This document shows positions 32,370 through 42,970 of a stretch of 64,000 nt of DNA, one piece after another. The position numbers were made by a program, and so were the translations under genes. Positions within the stretch are counted from its first letter, which is position 1. Every line of letters begins with the position of its first letter. The DNA lies in NCBI GenBank assembly GCA_947471745.1, contig CANJKZ010001022.1, positions 1 to 64,000 of the forward strand. Reading direction: 5' to 3'. The stretch is from Closterium sp. Naga37s-1 (lineage: Eukaryota > Streptophyta > Zygnematophyceae > Desmidiales > Closteriaceae). The notes below the pieces were generated by a model. The model ran no database searches and was not told where the DNA came from. It saw only the letters and a program-made list of their open reading frames with translations.

Positions 32370-35300
32370 ATGAATCAAGGGAGTGGAGATGCAGCTGAGA
32401 AGAGGAGTGAGCCGCCACCATCCAAGATTGAAGCTTTGGATGGCTCCAACTATGAGGAATGGAGCGGGCGGATGCGGAGCGCCTTCAAGCGCTACAAGCT
32501 GCTGAAAATTGCAATGGGAGAGGAGAAGATGCCGGGGGAAGGAGATGCCCGCGATCGGTGGATTGAGAAGAGCGCGGTGCTGTACGACCTCATCCTCCAA
32601 TCGGTCAACAACGACATGTTCCAGCACATCAAGGATTTGGTGGAGTTGGATGATTCCGGACCGAAGGCATGGAAGCTGCTACGCGACGTGATTCAGCCCA
32701 ACACGCTGCCGATGGTGATTGTGTTGGAGAAGGAGTTGGCTGCCCTCTCCATGAAACCGGGAGATGATGTGAAACCGGTCCTTGACAAGATCAAGGACAC
32801 CTATGCGAGGATGGCAGCGGCGGGCAGCGAAGTGTCACAGATGCAACAGTGCACCAAGATCATCTCGGTGCTCGACAACTCGTGGGACAACCTCATCCCC
32901 ACCCTCAACGTTCAGCAGGACAAATGGACGCCTGAGTGGCTACGGCAGCAGATTCTGCAGGAGGACTTCCGCAGACGCCACACGGGAGGTGGTGCTGCCA
33001 ACAAAACTGCTGAGGGGTATGGAGCTGCAGGAGGCAGCAGAGGAAGAGGGGGAGGGAGAGGCCGAGGCCGTGGGAGAGGCTTTGGCAGAGGGAGAGGCCG
33101 AGGTGACTACAATGAGGGGCATGGGAGCTCTGGTGGCAGGGGGAGCACCCGAATGGAGGGTGCGTGCTGGTACTGCAAGAAGGCTGGACACCCGTGGTTC
33201 AAGTGTTTCAGCCGGCCTGAGGGATGGGCCCCTCCAGGCATGAAGCCGCCAAGTGGTGAACGTGCACGCGGTGGCGCTGTGCAAGGTTCAGGTGCACAAG
33301 GTGATGGTGCACAAGGTAAAGCCGACCCTGGGATGTTCCTCATGGTTGAGGATGTGCAAGGGAGTGGGGGTGATGTGGGTTCAGTTGGGAAGGTTGTGAT
33401 GCACCCCCTCACTCACTGGGTGATCGATTCAGGTTGCACGAGTCATATGACCCCACGGGCAGATTTGCTTGATGAGGTAAAACCTCCTGGGAAGATCAAG
33501 TTTGTGGCTGCCGCTTCAGGTGCTTTGCTCCCTGTGATTGGTGTTGGGAATGCCAAGGTGATGGGAGCCAATGGAGAGCTTGTGGGGCTTGGGAATGTGC
33601 TGTTGGTTGAAGGTTTGTCCGCTAACCTTCTTTCTGTGCGCCGGCTGCAGAAGAGCAAGGCTGAAGTTACCTTCGGCCCAACCAGCTGCCGTGCAAAGCT
33701 TGGGAAGTTGCTGCTGTGGAACTTGGAGGAGAAGAGCAGCTGCATCAAGGACTTGTGGCAGCTGCCCATCATCCCTTGGAAGGGGAAACCACCAGCAACG
33801 GCAAAGGCAGCGGCAGCGGCTAAAGCAACTGCGGGAGGAGAGGAGACTGCACCAACTGCTGGGCCCCTGGATGCAGTCAAGAAGGTGCAGCAGCCACAAC
33901 AGCCACATGGTGAGGTGCTTGCTGGTGTGGATGCGACAGCTGCATGGGCAAAGGCTTCATCTGGGAGTGGTGAGGCTGATTGGGAGACGTGGCATGAGAG
34001 GCTGTGCCATGTGAACATTCCTATGCTGCAGAAGTTGGTAAAGGATGGGTGCTTGAAGGGGCTGGAGGTGAAGGGGGGAGCAAAGGAGATTGGGAGCTGC
34101 CCTACCTGCCTTGAGACCAAATTCACGAAGTTTCCCTTCAGCAGCAGCACAGGACCAGCCAAGGCACCACTTGAACTAGTGCACATGGATGTGGTGGGCC
34201 CCACGAGGGCCCTTTCTCTCTCGGGTAGCCGCTACTTCTTGACGATTGTGGACGACCACACGCGTGCGGTGTGGGTGTACCCTCTCAAGACTAAGGGGGA
34301 GGTGGCAGCGGCTGTTCTTAAGGAGTGGATGCCGAGAGCACAAAGGGAAAGCGGACACAAGGTGAAGGTGATCCGCACTGACAACGGAGGAGAGTTCATC
34401 GGCGCTGATTTTGAGAAGGAGCTGAAGCGGAAGGGGATCCAGCATCAGCTCACAGTGCCTTACAACCCTCAGCAGAATGGCGTGGCTGAGCGGTTCAACC
34501 GGACCCTGCAGGAAGGTGCTCGCACTCTCCTTGGGCGTGCAGGGCTGCCGGATCCGTTTTGGGTGACAGCACTGCGGCAGGTCGTTGTTGTGAAGAACAG
34601 GGTGCTGGCGACTGTGGGGGACAAGCAGTGGGTCCCCTACACCAAGTGGTATGGGATTGCACCAGCTGTGAACATGCTGAGAGCCTTTGGGTGCATGGTG
34701 GTGTTTCATGTGCCTAAGGAGAAGAGGGGAAAACTGGAAGCTTCTGGGAGATGGGGTGTGCACTTGGGGCTTGCTAAGGATCACAAGGGCTGGCTGATTT
34801 GGGACTTGACCAGCCAGCAGCTGACTGTGTCAAGGGATGTGAAGTTCCTTGAGTCCTTGTACTACAAGGAGTGGAAGCAGCAGCAGCAGCAGAAGCTTCC
34901 AACGACACCGCTAATTGTCGAGGCCGATGAGGTGCAGCGGCCTTCAAGGCAAGTGGAGGTTTCTGTCTCTGAGAATGAGATCTCTGGGGTGACAGAGGAT
35001 GGGGGAGAACCTGAGGTGGAGGAGCAGCAGCAGCAGCAACAGCAGCAGCAGCCGCAGCAGCAGGAGGAGCAAGGTGCTCCACAAGGTGCCGGACGTACGG
35101 CTGACCGTCCTAGGAGGGATGTGCGCCCTCCTAACAGGCTGACCTATGCAAGCCGTGGCAAGCCAAAGGTGGTAAGGGCTGGGAGTGTGGCTGAGCAGTG
35201 TGATGAGGATGAGATAGCACACTGCTACTGGGCAGCCGTCCCTGAGCCCAAGACGCTAGCTGAGGCATTGAGCGGGCCCGATGCTGAAAAGTGGAAGCAG

Positions 35301-36827
35301 AGTGTGAAGGAGGAGTATGATTCTCTGCTAGAGAATGAGACGTGGGAGCTGTGTGAGCTGCCACCTGGGAAGAAGGCCATTTCTTCCAAGCTGATTTTCA
35401 GGCACAAGTACGGACCTGATGGGGCGCTGACCCGCTACAAGTCAAGGCTTGTGGCTAAGGGGTTTCAGCAGACAAAGGGAAAGGACTTCAACGAGCTCTA
35501 TGCTCCTGTGGGGAAAGGCACAACACTTCGGGTGTCATTGGCAATGGCAGCATACCGTGGATGGCGGGTGAAGCAGATGGACATCACCACCGCCTTCCTC
35601 AATGGGATCATTCTGGAGGAGCTGTACATGTTACAGCCTGAGGGTTTGGATGATGGGAGCGGCAGGGTGTGCAGGCTGAAGAAGGCCATCTATGGCCTGA
35701 AGCAGGCTCCTCGTGCATGGTACCACAAGTTAGAGGAGACTCTGCTGGCTGGGGGTTTCAAGAAGAGTGAGTGTGATCACAGCTTGTTCCTGCTGCAGGA
35801 GAAGGAGCAGTTTCTCATGCTCCTGGTGTATGTGGATGACATCCTGCTCTTCTCTGAGTCGTCTGCAATGATTGAGCATGTGGAGGAGATGCTGGAGATG
35901 CAGTTTAAGTGCTCCAAGATGGGAGATGTGAAGTACTATTTAGGGATGCATGTGGAGAGGGACCTTGACAAGGGAGTGTTGAGGTTGCACCAGAGAAAGT
36001 ATTGTGAGGGGCTGGCTGAGAAGTATGGGCTGCAAGATGGAGGAAAGCCAGCCACCCCACTGCCTTCGGGGTTCACTGTAGAGCCCTGTGCTGATGAGGA
36101 GGTGGTGGGTGAGAGTGACAGGAAACTTTTTCATTCCATGGTTGGGGCACTCAACTATGCGGCTAACCACACACGGCCTGACATTGCCTTTGCAACATCC
36201 AGGCTTGCCAGTGTGGTTTCACGCCCCAGTCATGAGCAGCTGGAAGCGGCCAAGAGGTTGGTCCGCTATGTGAGTGCAACGGCATCAGTGGGTTTGGAGT
36301 ACAGTGCTGTGAGGCAGAGGCTGCAGAGGAGTGCAGCTGATTTGAGCAAGGGGGAGATGCTCCTGACCTGCTACACTGACGCTAGCTTCAACTCGGTGAA
36401 AGCGGATGGCACCAGCATTGGAGGCTATGTGTGCCTGTTCGGAGGTGGTGCAGTGAGCTGGCGCAGTAAGAAGCAGAATGAGGTGGGGCAGTCCTCGTGT
36501 GAGACAGAGTACATGGCCCTGCATCATGGGGCAAAGGAGGTGGTGTGGCTGAGGCGTTTGTTGGAGGAGATTGGAGTTGGTCAGAGGGAACCGACTGTGA
36601 TTTTCTGTGACAATGAGTCGGCGGTGAAGCTAGTGAAGAATGCTTGTCTTCATGGGCTGACCAAACACATCAGGCCTAAGTGGCACTGGGTGAGGAGGCT
36701 CCTGGACAAGGAGGTGCGGCTGGAGATTGTGAAGACCCATCAGCAGGCGGCTGACATTCTCACCAAGCGCCTGGCTGAATCTGAGCATTGGAAGGGCATG
36801 AAGCTTGCTGGGATGAGTGTGCATTGA
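32370..36827 (+). CDS. copia Gag-Pol polyprotein, element 3 (1485 aa)
   Basis: Intact single ORF from the ATG at 32370, with the same domain order and residue numbering as element 1: Gag, Arg-Gly box, CCHC knuckle 266-279, protease D353, integrase D607/D671/E707, YVDD 1154-1157, RNase H D1337/E1380/D1414/D1462. I saw only three amino-acid differences from element 1: AD for AH after the Gag knuckle, GPLDA for GALDA before the pre-integrase region, and KLVKN for KLAKN in RNase H. None touches a catalytic residue. The near identity shows that elements 1 and 3 come from the same recent burst, despite their different LTR 3' portions. Confidence 0.97.
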   Translation: MNQGSGDAAEKRSEPPPSKIEALDGSNYEEWSGRMRSAFKRYKLLKIAMGEEKMPGEGDARDRWIEKSAVLYDLILQSVNNDMFQHIKDLVELDDSGPKAWKLLRDVIQPNTLPMVIVLEKELAALSMKPGDDVKPVLDKIKDTYARMAAAGSEVSQMQQCTKIISVLDNSWDNLIPTLNVQQDKWTPEWLRQQILQEDFRRRHTGGGAANKTAEGYGAAGGSRGRGGGRGRGRGRGFGRGRGRGDYNEGHGSSGGRGSTRMEGACWYCKKAGHPWFKCFSRPEGWAPPGMKPPSGERARGGAVQGSGAQGDGAQGKADPGMFLMVEDVQGSGGDVGSVGKVVMHPLTHWVIDSGCTSHMTPRADLLDEVKPPGKIKFVAAASGALLPVIGVGNAKVMGANGELVGLGNVLLVEGLSANLLSVRRLQKSKAEVTFGPTSCRAKLGKLLLWNLEEKSSCIKDLWQLPIIPWKGKPPATAKAAAAAKATAGGEETAPTAGPLDAVKKVQQPQQPHGEVLAGVDATAAWAKASSGSGEADWETWHERLCHVNIPMLQKLVKDGCLKGLEVKGGAKEIGSCPTCLETKFTKFPFSSSTGPAKAPLELVHMDVVGPTRALSLSGSRYFLTIVDDHTRAVWVYPLKTKGEVAAAVLKEWMPRAQRESGHKVKVIRTDNGGEFIGADFEKELKRKGIQHQLTVPYNPQQNGVAERFNRTLQEGARTLLGRAGLPDPFWVTALRQVVVVKNRVLATVGDKQWVPYTKWYGIAPAVNMLRAFGCMVVFHVPKEKRGKLEASGRWGVHLGLAKDHKGWLIWDLTSQQLTVSRDVKFLESLYYKEWKQQQQQKLPTTPLIVEADEVQRPSRQVEVSVSENEISGVTEDGGEPEVEEQQQQQQQQQPQQQEEQGAPQGAGRTADRPRRDVRPPNRLTYASRGKPKVVRAGSVAEQCDEDEIAHCYWAAVPEPKTLAEALSGPDAEKWKQSVKEEYDSLLENETWELCELPPGKKAISSKLIFRHKYGPDGALTRYKSRLVAKGFQQTKGKDFNELYAPVGKGTTLRVSLAMAAYRGWRVKQMDITTAFLNGIILEELYMLQPEGLDDGSGRVCRLKKAIYGLKQAPRAWYHKLEETLLAGGFKKSECDHSLFLLQEKEQFLMLLVYVDDILLFSESSAMIEHVEEMLEMQFKCSKMGDVKYYLGMHVERDLDKGVLRLHQRKYCEGLAEKYGLQDGGKPATPLPSGFTVEPCADEEVVGESDRKLFHSMVGALNYAANHTRPDIAFATSRLASVVSRPSHEQLEAAKRLVRYVSATASVGLEYSAVRQRLQRSAADLSKGEMLLTCYTDASFNSVKADGTSIGGYVCLFGGGAVSWRSKKQNEVGQSSCETEYMALHHGAKEVVWLRRLLEEIGVGQREPTVIFCDNESAVKLVKNACLHGLTKHIRPKWHWVRRLLDKEVRLEIVKTHQQAADILTKRLAESEHWKGMKLAGMSVH

Positions 36828-36872
36828 GGATGCATGCTTGAGCTATGGCATGTGGGATGATGGTTGGCAGCC

Positions 36873-36884
36873 AGAGGGGGAGTT
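36873..36884 (+). other. polypurine tract, element 3
   Basis: AGAGGGGGAGTT directly before the 3' LTR, identical to element 1. Confidence 0.88.
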
Positions 36885-37751
36885 TGTTGAGTGATGCTAC
36901 CATTCGCATTCACGTCTGTCTGCCTCCCATCATATGTTCGTGCGTTGCATGCGTGTTGTGAGTGTGTGCAAGAATTTGTGTTTTGTGCGGTTTGGTTTTT
37001 CTGAGTGTGTGTGTGAATGTTATTTGGCTTGAGCAGATATCTGAAGGGACTCCTCTGCTCAAGAGCTTTCCGAGGAACCAAGTATCGCCTCAATCGGAGC
37101 ACGAACTAGAAAGTTACGAACGTTGGAGTTCGTATGCTTTTGATATTTGGTTGTGGTGACTATGGGAAGTTGTGGGGTTGACTCAATATGGGGTACAGAC
37201 TTTTGGGGGTTGGGAAATTCGTCTTTTCTACTGTAGTTGCTGCCAAATGGTTGGGAGAAACCAAACCAGGTTGGCAAGTGTGGCCAAGTTGGGTTGAGGT
37301 GGATTGTGGAGGTTGGGATAGTGACAAAGGTCAAAGTTGGGTTGCCTATGGGGAAGGGAATTGTATGGCATGGGGTTTCCTTGGTTGGGGACTCTCTTGG
37401 GACCTTCCCTCTCGTCCTCCTTATCCCTTCCACCTGGTTTAGTGCTACTCTAATTCTCTTGTGTGAACTTGTGTGAACATTGTGATTGAGTTACGTTTTC
37501 TATGGCAGCATACCCCCTAGTGCGCCGAAGTTCATAACTCGAGTTATACTCCATATTCTGATACTATTCAAATTGGGAACGATAGCCACGGTCAAGGGCT
37601 ACAACATACTCGAGTTTGAAAGAATTCTAACAGTGGACCTTTCGTCGACGACGTTTCTTGTGACGACGACTTTTCTGTCCAGAATTGTAGTTGACGATTT
37701 TGAGATATTTCAGCCCCTAATCTTCATAGACTCCGTCCTTAATCTCTAACA
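36885..37751 (+). repeat. 3' LTR of element 3 (type B 3' portion)
   Basis: 867 bp. Differs from the 5' LTR by one substitution in the U3-like part ('gaagggactcc' for 'gaagtgactcc') and by the usual CTCTAACA end. It is followed by the right TSD AGAAC. Confidence 0.95.
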
Positions 37752-40700
37752 AGAACAAGGCCCTAGCGTGTGCAAAATTGCAAGAACAAGGGCCTAGCGA
37801 GTACAAAATTGCAAGAAAAAGGGCCTAGCGTGTGCAAAATTGCAAGAACAAGGGCCTAGCGTGTGCAAAATTGCAAGAACAAGGGCCTAGTGTGTGCAAA
37901 ATTGCAAGAACAAGGGCCTAGCGTGTGCAAAATAGCAAGAACAAGGGCCTAGCGAGTGCTAAATTGCAAGAACAAGGGCCTAGCGAGTGCTAAATTGCAA
38001 GAACAAGGCCCTAGCGTGTGCAAAATAGCAAGAACAAGGGCCTAGCGTGTGCAAAATTTTAAGAACAAGGGCCTAGCGTGTGCAAAATTGCAAGAACAAG
38101 GGCCTAGCTAGTGCAAAATTGCAAAAACAAGGGCCTAGCGTGTGCAAAATTGCAAGAACAAGGGACTAGCATGTGCGAAAATGCAAGAACAAGGGCCTAG
38201 CGTGTGCAAAATAGCAAAAACAAGGGCCTAGCGAGTGCAAAATTGCAAGAACAAGGGCCTAGCGTGTGCAAAATAGCAAGAACAAGGGCCTAGCGTGTGC
38301 AAAATAGCAAGAACAAGGGCCTACCGTGTGCAAAATTGCAAGAACAAGGGCCTAGCGTGTGCAAAATAGCAAGAACAAGGGCCTAGCGAGTGCAAAACTG
38401 CAAGAACAAGGGCCTAGCGAGTGCTAAATTGCAAGAACAAGGCCCTAGCGTGTGCAAAATAGCAAGAACAAGGGCCTAGCGTGTGCAAAATAGCAAGAAC
38501 AAGGGCCTACCGTGTGCAAAATAGAAAGAACAAGGGCCTAGCGAGTGCAAAATAGCAAGAACAAGGGCCTAGCGTGTGCAAAATAGCAAGAACAAGGGCC
38601 TAGCGAGTGCAAAATTGCAAGAACAAGGGCCTAGCGAGTGCAAAATTGCAAGAACAAGGGCCTAGCGTGTGCAAAATTGCAAGAACAAGGGCCTAGCGAG
38701 TACAAAATTGCAAGAAAAAGGGCCTAGCGTGTGCAAAATTGCAAGAACAAGGGCCTAGCGTGTGCAAAATTGCAAGAACAAGGGCCTAGCGTGTGCAAAA
38801 TAGCAAGAACAAGGGCCTAGCGAGTGCAAAACTGCAAGAACAAGGGCCTAGCGAGTGCAAAATAGCAAGAACAAGGGCCTAGCGTGTGCAAAATAGCAAG
38901 AACACGGGCCTAGCGAGTGCAAAATTGCAAGAACAAGGGCCTAGCGAGTGCAAAATTGCAAGAACAAGGCCCTAGCGTGTGCAAAATTGCAAGAACAAGG
39001 GCCTAGCGAGTACAAAATTGCAAGAAAAAGGGCCTAGCGTGTGCAAAATTGCAAGAACAAGGGCCTAGTGTGTGCAAAATTGCAAGAACATGGGCCTAGC
39101 GTGTGCAAAATAGCAAGAACAAGGGCCTAGCGAGTGCTAAATTGCAAGAATAAGGGCCTAGCGAGTGCTAAATTGCAAGAACAAGGCCCTAGCGTGTGCA
39201 AAATAGCAAGAACAAGGGCCTAGCGTGTGCAAAATTTCAAGAACAAGGGCCTAGCGAGTGCAAAATTGCAAGAACAAGGGCCTAGCGTGTGCAAAATTGC
39301 AAGAACAAGGGCCTAGCGAGTGCAAAATAGCAAGAACAAGGGCCTAGCATGTGCAAAATAGCAAGAACAAGGGCCTAGCGAGTGCAAAATTGCAAGAACA
39401 AGGGCCTAGCGTGTGCAAAATAGCAAGAACAAGGGCCTAGCGTGTGCAAAATAGCAAGAACAAGGGCCTACCGTGTGCAAAATTGCAAGAACAAGGGCCT
39501 AGCGAGTACAAAATTGCAAGAACAAGGGCCTAGCGAGTGCAAAATTGCAAGAACAAGGGCCTAGCGTGTGCAAAATTGCAAGAACAAGGGCCTAGCGAGT
39601 GCAAAATACCAAGATCAAGGGCCAAGCGTGTGCAAAATAGCAAGAACAAGGGCCTAGCGTGTGCAAAATTGCAAGAACAAGGGCCTACCGTGTGCAAAAT
39701 TGCAAGAACAAGGGCCTACCGTGTGCAAAATTGCAAGAACAAGGGCCTAGCATGTGCAAAATTGCAAGAACAAGGGCCTAGCGTTTGCGAAATTGCAAGA
39801 ACAAGGGCCTAGCGTGTGCAAAATAGCAAGAACAAGGGTCTAGCGAGTGCAAAATTGCAAGAACAAGGGCCTAGCGTGTGCAAAATAGCAAGAACAAGGG
39901 CCTAGCGTGTGCAAAATAGCAAGAACAAGGGCCTACCGTGTGCAAAATTGCAAGAACAAGGGCCTACCGTGTGCAAAATTGCAAGAACAAGGGCCTAGCG
40001 TGTGCAAAATAGCAAGAACAAGGGCCTAGCGAGTGCAAAACTGCAAGAACAAGGGCCTAGCGAGTGCTAAATTGCAAGAACAAGGCCCTAGCGTGTGCAA
40101 AATAGCAAGAACAAGGGCCTAGCGTGTGCAAAATAGCAAGAACAAGGGCCTACCGTGTGCAAAATAGAAAGAACAAGGGCCTAGCGAGTGCAAAATAGCA
40201 AGAACAAGGGCCTAGCGTGTGCAAAATAGCAAGAACAAGGGCCTAGCGAGTGCAAAATTGCAAGAACAAGGGCCTAGCGAGTGCAAAATTGCAAGAACAA
40301 GGGCCTAGCGTGTGCAAAATTGCAAGAACAAGGGCCTAGCGAGTACAAAATTGCAAGAAAAAGGGCCTAGCGTGTGCAAAATTGCAAGAACAAGGGCCTA
40401 GCGTGTGCAAAATTGCAAGAACAAGGGCCTAGCGTGTGCAAAATAGCAAGAACAAGGGCCTAGCGAGTGCAAAACTGCAAGAACAAGGGCCTAGCGAGTG
40501 CAAAATAGCAAGAACAAGGGCCTAGCGTGTGCAAAATAGCAAGAACACGGGCCTAGCGAGTGCAAAATTGCAAGAACAAGGGCCTAGCGAGTGCAAAATT
40601 GCAAGAACAAGGCCCTAGCGTGTGCAAAATTGCAAGAACAAGGGCCTAGCGAGTACAAAATTGCAAGAAAAAGGGCCTAGCGTGTGCAAAATTGCAAGAA

Positions 40701-42045
40701 CAAGGGCCTAGTGTGTGCAAAATTGCAAGAACATGGGCCTAGCGTGTGCAAAATAGCAAGAACAAGGGCCTAGCGAGTGCTAAATTGCAAGAATAAGGGC
40801 CTAGCGAGTGCTAAATTGCAAGAACAAGGCCCTAGCGTGTGCAAAATAGCAAGAACAAGGGCCTAGCGTGTGCAAAATTTCAAGAACAAGGGCCTAGCGA
40901 GTGCAAAATTGCAAGAACAAGGGCCTAGCGTGTGCAAAATTGCAAGAACAAGGGCCTAGCGAGTGCAAAATAGCAAGAACAAGGGCCTAGCATGTGCAAA
41001 ATAGCAAAAACAAGGGCCTAGCGAGTGCAAAATTGCAAGAACAAGGGCCTAGCGTGTGCAAAATAGCAAGAACAAGGGCCTAGCGTGTGCAAAATAGCAA
41101 GAACAAGGGCCTACCGTGTGCAAAATTGCAAGAACAAGGGCCTAGCGTGTGCAAAATAGCAAGAACAAGGGCCTAGCGAGTGCAAAACTGCAAGAACAAG
41201 GGCCTAGCGAGTGCTAAATTGCAAGAACAAGGCCCTAGCGTGTGCAAAATAGCAAGAACAAGGGCCTAGCGTGTGCAAAATAGCAAGAACAAGGGCCTAC
41301 CGTGTGCAAAATAGAAAGAACAAGGGCCTAGCGAGTGCAAAATAGCAAGAACAAGGGCCTAGCGTGTGCAAAATAGCAAGAACAAGGGCCTAGCGAGTGC
41401 AAAATTGCAAGAACAAGGGCCTAGCGAGTGCAAAATTGCAAGAACAAGGGCCTAGCGTGTGCAAAATTGCAAGAACAAGGGCCTAGCGAGTACAAAATTG
41501 CAAGAAAAAGGGCCTAGCGTGTGCAAAATTGCAAGAACAAGGGCCTAGCGTGTGCAAAATTGCAAGAACAAGGGCCTAGCGTGTGCAAAATAGCAAGAAC
41601 AAGGGCCTAGCGAGTGCAAAACTGCAAGAACAAGGGCCTAGCGAGTGCAAAATAGCAAGAACAAGGGCCTAGCGTGTGCAAAATAGCAAGAACACGGGCC
41701 TAGCGAGTGCAAAATTGCAAGAACAAGGGCCTAGCGAGTGCAAAATTGCAAGAACAAGGCCCTAGCGTGTGCAAAATTGCAAGAACAAGGGCCTAGCGAG
41801 TACAAAATTGCAAGAAAAAGGGCCTAGCGTGTGCAAAATTGCAAGAACAAGGGCCTAGTGTGTGCAAAATTGCAAGAACATGGGCCTAGCGTGTGCAAAA
41901 TAGCAAGAACAAGGGCCTAGCGAGTGCTAAATTGCAAGAATAAGGGCCTAGCGAGTGCTAAATTGCAAGAACAAGGCCCTAGCGTGTGCAAAATTGCAAG
42001 AACAAGGGCCTAGCGTGTGCAAAATTTCAAGAACAAGGGCCTAGC
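37752..42045 (+). repeat. 31-bp satellite array with long higher-order repeats
   Basis: About 138 monomers. The sequence from 37752 to about 39340 repeats, almost base for base, the sequence from 50567 to about 52155. The 'caaaatttcaag' marker followed by CTAGCGAG gives CTAGC at 39251, 40894 and, at the element 4 junction, 42041: spacings of 1643 bp (53 monomers) and 1147 bp (37 monomers). The 'aacacgggcc' variant marks the same blocks (38901, about 40545, 41691). No gene is visible. Confidence 0.97.
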
Positions 42046-42913
42046 TGTTAGAGATTAAGGACGGAGTCTATGAAGATTAGGGGCTGAAATATCTCAAAAT
42101 CGTCAACTACAATTCTGGACAGAAAAGTCGTCGTCACAAGAAACGTCGTCGACGAAAGGTCCACTGTTAGAATTCTTTCAAACTCGAGTATGTTGTAGCC
42201 CTTGACCGTGGCTATCTTTCCCAATTTGAATAGTATCAGAATATGGAGTATAACTCGAGTTATGAACTTCGGCGCACTAGGGGGTATGCTGCCATAGAAA
42301 ACGTAACTCAATCACAATGATCTCACAAGTTCACACAAGAAAGTTAGAGTAGCAATAGAACCAGGTGGAAGGGATGAGGAGGACGAGAGGGAAGGTCCCA
42401 AGAGAGTCCCCAACCAAGGAAACCCCATGCCATACAATTCCCTTCCCCATAGGCAACCCAACTTTGACCTTTGTCACTATCCCAACCTCCACAATCCACC
42501 TCAACCCAACTTGGCCACACTTGCCAACCTGGTTTGGTTTCTCCCAACCATTTGGCAGCAACTACAGTAGAAAAGACGAATTTCCCAACCCCCAAAAGTC
42601 TGTACCCCATATTGAGTCAACCCCACAACTTCCCATAGTCACCACAACCAAATATCAAAAGCATACGAACTCCAACGTTCGTAACTTTCTAGTTCGTGCT
42701 CCGATTGAAGCGATACTTGGTTCCTCGGAAAGCTCTTGAGCAGAGGAGTCACTTCAGATATCTGCTCAAGCCAAATAACATTCACACACACACTCAGAAA
42801 AACCAAACCGCACAAAACACAAATTCTTGCACACACTCACAACACGCATGCAACGCACGAACATATGATGGGAGGCAGACAGACGTGAATGCGAATGGTA
42901 GCATCACTCAACA
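42046..42913 (-). repeat. 3' LTR of element 4 (type B)
   Basis: 868 bp. On the coding strand divergence from type A already begins at 'ggttctattgc' (type A 'ggtttagtgc') and includes 'aactttcttgtg' and 'gtgagatcattg', so its A/B junction lies about 50 bp earlier than that of element 3. Confidence 0.94.
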
Positions 42914-42925
42914 AACTCCCCCTCT
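42914..42925 (-). other. polypurine tract, element 4
   Basis: Reverse complement AGAGGGGGAGTT next to the 3' LTR. Confidence 0.88.
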
Positions 42926-42970
42926 GGCTGCCAACCATCATCCCACATGCCATAGCTCAAGCATGCATCC

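Larger units (their letters stand above)
31267..37751 (+). mobile_element. Ty1/copia LTR retrotransposon, element 3 (complete, intact; type B LTR)
   Basis: 6485-bp element: LTR 31267-32133, primer-binding site 32136-32147, ORF 32370-36827, polypurine tract 36873-36884, LTR 36885-37751. The TSD AGAAC is perfect (31262-31266 and 37752-37756), at monomer positions 25-29. The internal region is nearly identical to element 1 (three amino-acid differences noticed in 1485), yet the last ~270 bp of both LTRs are the strongly divergent type B. The LTR pair differs at about two bases. A paralogous empty copy of its target lies at 50567-50571. Confidence 0.97.

Noticed and set aside
39537-39812. Open frames of 60-91 codons within the satellite (also 8622, 13056, 26351, 48818, 53127 and minus-strand frames near 12740, 16335 and 30437), encoding CKNKGLACAKLQEQG-like repeats
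   Set aside because: The 31-bp period rotates through all three frames, so any run without the in-frame TAG of 'gcctag' gives a repetitive peptide. The longer ones occur where the 'cctac' variant removes that stop. There is no start context, conservation of frame or gene structure.
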